Source of the DNA: an uncultured Eubacteriales bacterium
Lineage (GTDB): Bacteria > Bacillota > Clostridia > Christensenellales > Aristaeellaceae
DNA length: 37,054 bases
Assembly: GCA_902790525.1 (NCBI GenBank)
Contig: CADASI010000037.1
Coordinates: 1 to 37,054 of the forward strand
Reading direction: 5' to 3'
Shown here: piece after piece, positions 7,384-14,076 of the stretch
How positions within the stretch are numbered: the stretch's first letter is position 1
How the letters are laid out: each line of letters opens with the position of its first letter
Program-made: the position numbers and the translations under genes
Notes under the pieces: model-generated
Told to the model about the DNA's origin: nothing
Seen by the model: only the letters and a program-made list of their open reading frames with translations
Databases searched by the model: none

Positions 7384-7560
7384 AGTGGGCGTCCAGGGCT
7401 CACGCATGAATGAAGAGATCATTTCAAAAAGGTGACATTCGTTCGTAGGGACGCGCCACGGCGCGTCCGCGGACGCCCCATGGGGCGTCCCTCCCTACGT
7501 TGGGTTCGTGGTATCGGGAACAGTGTTCTGTCATTCATGCGTGAGCCGCGAGTGGGCGTC
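7384..7560. mobile_element. MITE-like element with 17-bp inverted ends and 10-bp target duplication
   Basis: The element spans 7394-7550. GGCTCACGCATGAATGA at 7397-7413 is matched by a perfect inverted copy at 7531-7547, and exactly three bases separate each end from a perfect 10-bp direct repeat, AGTGGGCGTC (7384-7393 and 7551-7560). Inside, GTAGGGA/TCCCTAC (7445-7451, 7492-7498) encloses two 9-bp hairpins: 7449-7468 and 7471-7490. There is no coding capacity, so it would have to be moved by a transposase elsewhere. The right duplication ends one base before the -35 box of the next promoter. Confidence 0.75.
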
Positions 7561-7561
7561 A

Positions 7562-7591
7562 TTGACACGTCGTCGGGGGGTATGGTATAAT
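7562..7591 (+). promoter_or_regulatory. Consensus sigma-A promoter of the surface-glycan operon
   Basis: TTGACA (7562-7567), an 18-base spacer and TATAAT (7586-7591), both boxes perfect. Transcription should start near 7598, leaving a short leader with AAGGAG at 7611-7616. The MITE-like element lies immediately upstream. Confidence 0.88.
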
Positions 7592-7628
7592 CCACAATGG
7601 ATTAATGTATAAGGAGCCATGTAATCTC

Positions 7629-9302
7629 ATGCCGAATCGTATGGAAGCGAAGGGCTGGATGCGGGCGCGGACGCTCTGGCTGGTCCTCGCGGTGATGCTG
7701 TGCTGGGTGAGCTACGCAAACTGGGACGTGTTCCTCTACGGCACGGCGTTTGCGCTCGCGCCCTGGACGGTGCTGCTGGTCGCCGGGGCGCTGGCCCGCG
7801 GGCAGGTGCGCCCGAACGCGCGAAACGGCCTGCTCTTCGGCATGGCGGGGTTCTATGTCCTGGCGGCCCTGCGCAACGGGAACCTGTCCCCGAGGGGGCT
7901 TGCGGTGCTGGCGCTGGGGTTTGCGACGGTGTGGGCCGGGTGCAGGGCCTTCGGCGGGGACGCGCCGCGCCGGAGGGTCTGGCGGCTGTGCTTCGCGGTC
8001 CTGGCGGTGGCGCTGGCGGCGCTGGTCGCGACGGTCGTCACGGAGTTCATCGGCCATCCGGAGTGGCTGCCCTGGGGCGTCAAGCAGGCGGCGCGGCGCG
8101 GCGCGCGCAGCGGCGAGATGCTGCAAATCAACCGGAAGGGCACGCTCAGGGGGCTTTCGAGACTGACCCACGCCTGCGGCGCGATGCTGGTGGCGGGGAT
8201 CGTCCCCGAGGGCGCGAACGACGCGCGCCTGCGGCGGGAGGGCCGCCTGGTCTGCCTGCTGGTGGCCGGGCTGTGGCTGACGTACCTGGCCCCCGCGGTG
8301 GCGACGGTGTTCATGGGCCGGCCCATTGAGGTCGACTGGCTGCCCTCCAGGCTGGGCATACAGACGCCGGGGCTGGTCGCCGACCGGCTCTGGGCGCTGA
8401 TGCACCCCAACAGCACGGGCATCTGCGCCGCCACCGGCATACTGTGTACGCTCTACTGCCTGCACGCCCCGTGGCGACGGGGGATCAAGGTCCTGCTTGC
8501 GCTGATCATCGTGGCCGATGTGATGGCGCTGGCCCACAGCCAGTCCCGCACCGCCGGGATCGCCCTCGGGCTGGGCCTGGGCGCGGTGGCGTTTCGCGCC
8601 GTATGGCTTAAACGGGCAAACCGTCCCCGGCGCATGCTCCTGGGCCTGGCGACCTGGGGACTGACGCTTGTGATGACGCTGCTCCTCGTCACCGGCGTGT
8701 TCACGGTGGACGTGCTCGCGGCCAGCCGCCTGAGCGCCGCCGCCGAGCCCAACCTGCTGGAGAGCATGAAGCAGAACGCGGAGGAGAAGAAGTACGTCGA
8801 CCGGATCGAGGACGTGATCATCGACGGGGCCACGGAGATCGCCGACGGCGTGATGGTGCCCCGCACCATGTCCGCGGGATTTCTGGACGTGTTCAGCAAC
8901 GGCCGCGGCGCAATATGGTCAAACACCGTGGACTACCTGATCCACCACCCCGCGGACATGCTGCTGGGCATGGGTTCGGATGACATCATCGACCGCATGA
9001 AGGCGTACAACCCGGAGCGCTATCCCACGCAGTATTTGCACAACGGCTTCCTGGAGGCGCTGGCCCGGGGCGGCGTGTTCATGCTGATCTGCCTGCTGGG
9101 CACGCTGGCGCTGCTGGTCAAGCCCGCGGCGCGGGCGCTGACGGCCCCCGCCGGGGCGGACGCGGGCGGCTATATGTTCGCCGTGCTGGCAGGCACGATG
9201 CTGCTGCTGCCGCTGGTGGAGTCGCTGCTGTTCACGGACGCCACCGTGTACAACCTGCTGTTCTTCTATGCCGCCGGGCGGGTGACGCGCGACTTTGCGT
9301 GA
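7629..9302 (+). CDS. O-antigen ligase/polymerase-like (Wzy_C) membrane protein
   Basis: Polytopic protein of 557 residues with roughly ten to twelve membrane segments. Recognisable pieces of the O-antigen ligase/WaaL-Wzy family are MHPNSTG in a helix, AHSQSRTA, the large outside loop with GRGAIWSNTVDYLIHHP and LLGMGSDDI, and HNGFLEALARGG. Such proteins transfer or polymerise lipid-linked glycans on the outer face of the membrane; in a Gram-positive this would be a capsule or other wall polysaccharide. The start at 7629 sits 12 bases after AAGGAG; an in-frame ATG at 7641 is also possible, and the upstream one at 7605 precedes the binding site. It heads a run with two paralogous membrane proteins 30 and 69 bases apart. 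Substrate is unknown. Confidence 0.8.
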   Translation: MPNRMEAKGWMRARTLWLVLAVMLCWVSYANWDVFLYGTAFALAPWTVLLVAGALARGQVRPNARNGLLFGMAGFYVLAALRNGNLSPRGLAVLALGFATVWAGCRAFGGDAPRRRVWRLCFAVLAVALAALVATVVTEFIGHPEWLPWGVKQAARRGARSGEMLQINRKGTLRGLSRLTHACGAMLVAGIVPEGANDARLRREGRLVCLLVAGLWLTYLAPAVATVFMGRPIEVDWLPSRLGIQTPGLVADRLWALMHPNSTGICAATGILCTLYCLHAPWRRGIKVLLALIIVADVMALAHSQSRTAGIALGLGLGAVAFRAVWLKRANRPRRMLLGLATWGLTLVMTLLLVTGVFTVDVLAASRLSAAAEPNLLESMKQNAEEKKYVDRIEDVIIDGATEIADGVMVPRTMSAGFLDVFSNGRGAIWSNTVDYLIHHPADMLLGMGSDDIIDRMKAYNPERYPTQYLHNGFLEALARGGVFMLICLLGTLALLVKPAARALTAPAGADAGGYMFAVLAGTMLLLPLVESLLFTDATVYNLLFFYAAGRVTRDFA

Positions 9303-9332
9303 GCGCTTCGACAGAATCGGGAGAGATGGAAG

Positions 9333-11099
9333 ATGATCATCAAGGCAATCCGGCTGATCGCGCTGTGCGCGTCGATGTTCGGCTACATGCGGTTTATAAG
9401 CCGCAGGATCGCGCCGGAGCTGTCCATAGGCTTCACCTTCACGGCCATCGGCAGCGTGATGCTTGCCGCGGGCCTGTTGAACGCGCTCCCGGAGACGGCG
9501 ATACTGGTTTGCCTGGGCGGGCTGGCGTGCCTCGCGTGGACCTTCTTCAAGGAGAAGCGGAAGCTTACGCTGTCGCTGGGCGGCACGTTCTTCCTGGTGA
9601 TGTGCGCGGTGCTCGCGGCGCGGGTGTGGGGCCAGAAGATCAACGCCTACGACAGCTTTTCCCATTGGGGGCTGGTGGTCAAGCACATGCTGGCGAAGGA
9701 TCGCTTCCCCAATTTTATGGACGACTACGTGCACTTCCAGTCCTACCCGCTGGGCGCGGGGGCGTTGATCTACTACTGCGCGAAGGTCTCGGGCATCCAC
9801 TCGGAGTGGTTTCAGATGCTCGCGCACTGGGCGTGCGCGGCGGGCCTGCTCAGCGGCCTGTTCTGCCTGGCAAGGCGCTTGCCGGCGAAGCTCGCGTGCT
9901 TTGCGTCCGCCGTGCTGCTGCTGTGCTCGAACAACAACTTTGACATGCTGCAGGTGGACAGCGCGCTGGCCTTTGTGGCGCTGGGCGCGGTGGCGTTCTG
10001 CGTGTTTTACCGCAATGATCTCAGGCGCATGGGCTTTTATGTCCTTCCGTGGCTGACCTTCCTGATCACCGTGAAGAACAGCGGGGCGCTGTTTGTGCTG
10101 TACGTGGCGTTTCTGGTGTTCCTGTGGGGCGGCTGGCGGAAGGGCATTGCGTCGCTGGCGGCGCCGTTCGGATTGTTGCTGATCTGGAACCGGCACGTGG
10201 CCTATGTATTTGAATCGGGCCTGCTGTCACAGCATGCCATGTCGATCGACCACTTCCGGCGCATGCTCGACGCCAAGCGCGCGCGCAGCGTGCAGACCAT
10301 ACTCTCGAAGATGGCGCAGAAGGTGTTCATGCCCGACAATCCCTATCTGGCGATTTTCGCGGTTTCCGCAGCGGTGTTTGTGCTTAGCCTGCTGCTTATG
10401 AAGAAGGCGCGCGCCGAGCGCACGCTCGCGGTCTACGGCGTGGTGTGCTATCTGCTCTATCAGGCGGGCCTGACGGGCATGTATATCTTCAGCATGTCGG
10501 AGAAGGAGGCCGTGGTGCTGGCGACCTACTCCCGGTACAACGGCACGATACTGATCTTCTGCGCGGGCGTGATGCTGATGGCGATACTGCTGATGTCCGG
10601 GGATATGTGTGAAATGCGAAACGGCGGACGCCGGTCGGCGGCGCTGTGCGCGGCGTGCGTGCTGGCGATCGTGCTCTCGGGCATGCCGAACTACGGCCAC
10701 TACCTGCGCAGGCACGACGCGGACGCCGCGACGCGGGCTTCTTATCGCCAAACGATGGAGGAGCTGCTCGACGGGTACGGCGTGCCCGCCGAATCCAGCT
10801 ATTATGTGCTGGTGGACGAGGACTTTCCGCACACGAGCCTGCTTTCATACATGACCAGCTATCTGACGCTTTCGGACGCCGTCGAGATACGCAAGCCCGG
10901 CCAGATCCAGGGCGATGCGGAGATCCTGAAGAGCGATTACCTGCTCGCCTTCGGCGATTCTCCGGAGGTCATGGACGCGGTGGAGCGGGTCACCGGTCGG
11001 CGCGAGCGGGTGGTCAGCCTCGCGGAGGTCGAACCTTCCGCGGAGCGCGCGGAACCCGAAGCGCCGCTCAACCTGGCGGAGCTGATGAAGCGGTCATAG
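9333..11099 (+). CDS. Polytopic membrane protein, GT-C-glycosyltransferase-like (paralogue 1)
   Basis: 588 residues with about twelve hydrophobic segments, followed by a soluble C-terminal domain of roughly 140 residues. After the third segment comes a conserved loop, YDSFSHWGLVVKHMLAKDRF, then FQSYPLGAGALIYY; an acidic residue followed by His-Trp in the first outer loop is what one expects of GT-C fold glycosyltransferases that use lipid-linked sugars, but this is an inference. The C-terminal domain begins near YYVLVDEDFPHTS, and the protein ends PLNLAELMKRS after an acidic linker. A close paralogue follows. GGGAG nine bases upstream sets the ATG at 9333. Neighbours suggest surface-glycan synthesis. 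I do not recognise a named family. Confidence 0.75.
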   Translation: MIIKAIRLIALCASMFGYMRFISRRIAPELSIGFTFTAIGSVMLAAGLLNALPETAILVCLGGLACLAWTFFKEKRKLTLSLGGTFFLVMCAVLAARVWGQKINAYDSFSHWGLVVKHMLAKDRFPNFMDDYVHFQSYPLGAGALIYYCAKVSGIHSEWFQMLAHWACAAGLLSGLFCLARRLPAKLACFASAVLLLCSNNNFDMLQVDSALAFVALGAVAFCVFYRNDLRRMGFYVLPWLTFLITVKNSGALFVLYVAFLVFLWGGWRKGIASLAAPFGLLLIWNRHVAYVFESGLLSQHAMSIDHFRRMLDAKRARSVQTILSKMAQKVFMPDNPYLAIFAVSAAVFVLSLLLMKKARAERTLAVYGVVCYLLYQAGLTGMYIFSMSEKEAVVLATYSRYNGTILIFCAGVMLMAILLMSGDMCEMRNGGRRSAALCAACVLAIVLSGMPNYGHYLRRHDADAATRASYRQTMEELLDGYGVPAESSYYVLVDEDFPHTSLLSYMTSYLTLSDAVEIRKPGQIQGDAEILKSDYLLAFGDSPEVMDAVERVTGRRERVVSLAEVEPSAERAEPEAPLNLAELMKRS

Positions 11100-11168
11100 T
11101 CCGAAGGCCGCGCCCCGGGCATTTCAGAAACACACAATAAATCTGTATTATTACGGGAAGGATCGAAC

Positions 11169-12986
11169 ATGCCACTCAAAATCATACGGCTCATACTGCT
11201 CTGCGCGTCCATGTACGGCTACATCGGCTTTTTTGGTGAGAAGATCGCGCCGGAGCTGTCCATCGGCTTTACCTTTGCGGGCATCGGCAGCGTGATGTTC
11301 GCCGCGGGGCTTTTGAACCTGCTGCCCGAGGCGGCGCTTATCGTGTTTGTGCTCGGGCTGGCCTGCCTGGCCCGGAAGCTGGCGAAGCGGGAATGGAAAC
11401 CGCGGCTCACGCTGGGAGGGGTTTTCTTCCTGGCGGTCTGTGCGGTGCTGGCGGTCAGGCTGTACGGGGAAAAGCTGGTGTACATCGACAACTTCACACA
11501 TTGGGAGACGGCGGTGCTGCACCTGCTGACCAAGGACCGCTTCCCGAACTTCATGGATCCGTACATTCGCTTTCAGTCATACCCGCTGGGGACGGCGTCG
11601 CTGATCTACTATTTCGCGAAGGTGAGCGGGATTCGGGCCGAATGGTTCCAGATGCTGGTGCACTGGGCCTGCGCCGCGGCGATGCTCAGCGGCCTGTTCT
11701 GCCTGGCAAAAGACGTTCCGGCGAGGATCGCGTGCTGTGTCGCGGCGCTGTTGCTTCTGTGCGCGGACAATGAGTTCACACAGCTGCTCGTGGACAGCAC
11801 GCTGGGATATGTGGCGCTGTGCGCGGCGGCGTTCAGCATATACTACGGCAAGGCGCTGAGGCAGAAGGGGTATTATGTGATCCCCTGGCTGACATATCTG
11901 GTCGCCGTGAAAAACAACGGCGCGCTGCTTGCGCTCTACGTGGTGGCGCTGGTGCTGCTGTGGGGCGGCTGGCGCAAGGGACTCGCGGCGCTCGCGGCGA
12001 CGCTGGGCACGCTGTTCCTGTGGAACCGGCATGTGTCCTATGTGTTTGAACAGGGGATGATGGCCCAACACGCCATGTCTATAGAACACTTCCGACAGAT
12101 GCTGGCGGTCAAGAAGCCGGGCGCGGTGGAGAACATCCTCCATAAGATGACGGCCCAGGTGTTTTCGCTGAACAACGCCTATCTGCCGGTGCTCCTGCTG
12201 TCCGCGGCGCTGCTGGCTGTGGCGCTCGTCCGCGCAAAGGAGGACCGCGCGGTGCGCGGACTGCTGATCTACGGCGCGGTGTGCTACCTGATCTATCAGG
12301 CGGGCATGCTGGGCATGTACGTGTTTACGATGCAGGAAAAGGAAGCGCTGCGGCTGGCCAGCTACGACCGGTATCACGGCACGATATGGATTTTTGCGTC
12401 AGGGATCATGCTGATTGCGGCGATGCGCCTCGCCGGGAATCTCCGCGCGCATCGCGGAGGTCGGGCGTGGGCGGGCGCTTGCTGCGCGGCGTGCGTTGTG
12501 GCGATAGCCGTTTCGGGCATGTCCCATGTGTCGTACTATACGCGATACATGGACGAAGACGCCCGGAGCACGCTGGCGATCCGTGAGCGGGTGGACGATA
12601 TGGTCGCACAGTACGGGATCGTGGCGGGAAAGCGCTACTACGTGCTGGTGGACGAAGATTTCACCTCCGCGGAGACGGCCTACCTCTACAACATGGTCAA
12701 CTGCCTGATGCTGGCCGACGACGTGCAGGTGCGCAAGCTGGGCCAGATCTACAGCAACGAGGAGATCGACGCCTGCGACTACATGATCGGCTTCGGCGAG
12801 GATGAGGAGATCGGCGCGTACATCTACGATACCTACGGCACCCGCGACCGGGTGGTCGACCTGAGCAAGACGCCGAGGAAGCCGGAGGCGGCGACGTCCG
12901 ACGACAAGGCCGGCGCGAAGGACGACGACAAGGCCGAGGCGGGGCCGATCAACCTGCGGGAGGCGCTCATGGGGAACGGAAAGTGA
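11169..12986 (+). CDS. Polytopic membrane protein, GT-C-glycosyltransferase-like (paralogue 2)
   Basis: 605 residues, clearly a tandem duplicate of the preceding gene: the two align from the first residues (KIIRLILLCASMYGY versus KAIRLIALCASMFGY) through IDNFTHWETAVLHLLTKDRF, QSYPLGTASLIYYFAKVSG, EWFQMLVHWACAAAMLSGL and the C-terminal domain (YYVLVDEDFTSAE). Identity by eye is well above half. Divergence is concentrated in the outer loop (DSFSHWG becomes DNFTHWE) and in the linker near the end, which here is a run of Asp, Lys and Ala before PINLREALM. The preserved end motif P-[IL]-N-L-x-E after a variable linker suggests a partner-binding tail. GGGAAGGA precedes the ATG. No terminator is obvious downstream before the toxin-antitoxin locus. 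Confidence 0.75.
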   Translation: MPLKIIRLILLCASMYGYIGFFGEKIAPELSIGFTFAGIGSVMFAAGLLNLLPEAALIVFVLGLACLARKLAKREWKPRLTLGGVFFLAVCAVLAVRLYGEKLVYIDNFTHWETAVLHLLTKDRFPNFMDPYIRFQSYPLGTASLIYYFAKVSGIRAEWFQMLVHWACAAAMLSGLFCLAKDVPARIACCVAALLLLCADNEFTQLLVDSTLGYVALCAAAFSIYYGKALRQKGYYVIPWLTYLVAVKNNGALLALYVVALVLLWGGWRKGLAALAATLGTLFLWNRHVSYVFEQGMMAQHAMSIEHFRQMLAVKKPGAVENILHKMTAQVFSLNNAYLPVLLLSAALLAVALVRAKEDRAVRGLLIYGAVCYLIYQAGMLGMYVFTMQEKEALRLASYDRYHGTIWIFASGIMLIAAMRLAGNLRAHRGGRAWAGACCAACVVAIAVSGMSHVSYYTRYMDEDARSTLAIRERVDDMVAQYGIVAGKRYYVLVDEDFTSAETAYLYNMVNCLMLADDVQVRKLGQIYSNEEIDACDYMIGFGEDEEIGAYIYDTYGTRDRVVDLSKTPRKPEAATSDDKAGAKDDDKAEAGPINLREALMGNGK

Positions 12987-13048
12987 GCGGAGGGATTCCC
13001 TCAACTATCCGTGAAGCACCAAAATTTGCGTGGAAAAGGCGGCAGCGC

Positions 13049-13077
13049 TTGACACGCCGCCGCCAATGCTGTACAAT
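13049..13077 (+). promoter_or_regulatory. Promoter of the antitoxin RNA
   Basis: TTGACA (13049-13054), a 17-base spacer and TACAAT (13072-13077). It points into about 80 bases that end in a terminator and contain no plausible reading frame, so it most likely drives a small RNA. Confidence 0.8.
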
Positions 13078-13083
13078 GGAGTT

Positions 13084-13165
13084 GGATGAGGGAAGTGCTC
13101 CCGCCATAGAGGTCTATGGAAAAGCAGCCTCCGAGTAGATCGCAACTACCCGGAGGCATTTTTTA
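13084..13165 (+). ncRNA. Antisense antitoxin RNA of a par-like type I module
   Basis: Predicted RNA of about 80 bases, from the promoter at 13049-13077 to the T6 tract at 13159-13164. It has a short 5' hairpin (GGGA/TCCC, 13090-13102), a second hairpin (CCATAG/CTATGG, 13104-13119) and the terminator stem. CTCCCGCC at 13098-13105 is repeated directly at 13255-13262, where the minus-strand toxin mRNA reads GGCGGGAG next to its ribosome binding site. The RNA can therefore pair with the toxin mRNA both there and through the shared terminator. This is the arrangement known for RNA II of the pAD1 par system. Function is inferred from layout. Confidence 0.65.
13127..13164. terminator. Bidirectional terminator shared by antitoxin RNA and toxin mRNA
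   Basis: GCCTCCGAGTAG (13127-13138), a 7-base loop and CTACCCGGAGGC (13146-13157), with one internal mismatch, followed by T6 on the plus strand and by TGCTTTTCC on the minus strand. It lies 2 bases beyond the toxin stop codon and ends both convergent transcripts. Confidence 0.85.
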
Positions 13166-13166
13166 T

Positions 13167-13244
13167 CTAACGTGTAACAGAGTAAACCGCTATCACGAGA
13201 CTTGCGATAGAAATCAGAAGCGCCAATAACTCGACGTTCGTCAT
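13167..13244 (-). CDS. Small hydrophobic type I toxin peptide (holin-like/Fst-TxpA-like)
   Basis: A 25-residue peptide, starting MTNVELLALLIS and ending YSVTR, almost entirely one membrane helix with a polar N-terminal few residues and a basic C-terminus. This fits the Firmicute family of putative holin-like or Fst/TxpA-type toxins that damage the cell membrane. The ATG (13242-13244) is preceded by GGGAGGTGG with a 6-base gap. The binding site is sequestered: GGCGGGAG (plus 13255-13262) is complementary to CTCCCGCC in the same leader (plus 13277-13284). A consensus promoter, a structured leader, a shared terminator and a convergent antisense RNA all support a real gene despite its size. It is too short for normal gene callers. 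Confidence 0.75.
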   Translation of the reverse strand: MTNVELLALLISIASLVIAVYSVTR

Positions 13245-13312
13245 ATCCTACCACCTCCCGCCTTTTGTGTATCGTCGGCGGGAGTGCTTCCGGGCCATTG
13301 TCCAGCACAGGT

Positions 13313-13342
13313 ATTATAGCATTGAGCGACGACTGCTGTCAA
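13313..13342 (-). promoter_or_regulatory. Consensus promoter of the toxin gene
   Basis: On the minus strand TTGACA (plus 13337-13342), an 18-base spacer and TATAAT (plus 13313-13318), both perfect. Transcription from about 13306 gives a leader of roughly 60 bases containing the hairpin that hides the toxin ribosome binding site. Confidence 0.88.
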
Positions 13343-13499
13343 TCATGACGAAATGCGTTCCCGGCGCGGCGCTTCGACGGCGTGGCGATATGATTTCAAC
13401 AAGATTAACTAATGATTAAATAACGCGCCAATTTTGGCATTTCGTGGCCGGATGGGTGTAGTATATAGTCAGAAAACTGCGTCAGGGAGGTGTTCGACA

Positions 13500-14057
13500 A
13501 TGAGAATCGCGAGGAAGCTGATCGCCGCGCTGCTGGTGCTGGCCATGCTGCTGTCGGCCGCGGCGCTGGCGGAGACCTACGTCAAGTTCACCAACAACGC
13601 CCGGGGCTACAAGAAGGCGGGCAGCGGCAAGACGGACGTGGTCATCAAGAAGGGCTCCGTCTCCTGCGCCGAGGACGGCCTCGGCAGGAAATGGACCAAG
13701 GTCTACGTGGACGAGGAGAACGAACTGTGGTTCAGGACGAAGAACCTGAAAAAGACCAAGTCCGACGAGACGAAGATCATGTACTACGCCGGCGGCAGCG
13801 GGCGCTCCACCTACGACGACGACGAGGGCGTGCACCGCTACAAGACCGGCAAGAAGTACGTCTACGCCACCGGCAAGTGCAACATCCGCAAGTCCCCGGG
13901 GCTGGACGGCAAGTCGCTGGGCACCCTCAAGAAGGGGGCGAAGCTCAGGTACCTGGGCCGGCGCGCCGTGGACGACCGAGGCGTGCACTGGTACAAGGTC
14001 AAGACCGCAAACGGCAAGAAGGGCTGGGTGTCCGAGGCCTTTACCAAGCTGAAATAG
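13500..14057 (+). CDS. Secreted bacterial SH3-domain protein
   Basis: 185 residues with a clear signal peptide (MRIARKLIAALLVLAMLL, cleavage after about ALA at 23-25). The mature part is lysine-rich. Its second half (about residues 118-185) is a type-3 bacterial SH3 domain: YATGKCNIRKSPGLDGKSLG, a run of strands, and GVHWYKVKTANGKKGWVSE. Such domains bind cell-wall peptides. The first half (residues 26-85) looks like a diverged second SH3-like unit. The ATG at 13500 is fixed by GGGAGG 9 bases upstream and by the signal peptide; the open frame extends to 13434 but not meaningfully. The next gene, also an exported SH3 protein, starts 19 bases after the stop, so the two are probably co-transcribed. 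Confidence 0.85.
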   Translation: MRIARKLIAALLVLAMLLSAAALAETYVKFTNNARGYKKAGSGKTDVVIKKGSVSCAEDGLGRKWTKVYVDEENELWFRTKNLKKTKSDETKIMYYAGGSGRSTYDDDEGVHRYKTGKKYVYATGKCNIRKSPGLDGKSLGTLKKGAKLRYLGRRAVDDRGVHWYKVKTANGKKGWVSEAFTKLK

Positions 14058-14076
14058 CAAAAAGGAGAGCATTACC

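Noticed and set aside
13114-13308. 64-codon minus-strand frame across the toxin locus
   Set aside because: It is in another frame, crosses the terminator, lacks a ribosome binding site and has no domain character; the 25-residue peptide explains the region better.
13434-13464. Promoter TTGGCA...TAGTAT for the secreted SH3 gene
   Set aside because: The spacer is 19 bases and the -10 box is poor; a promoter is likely in this region, but I cannot place it firmly.
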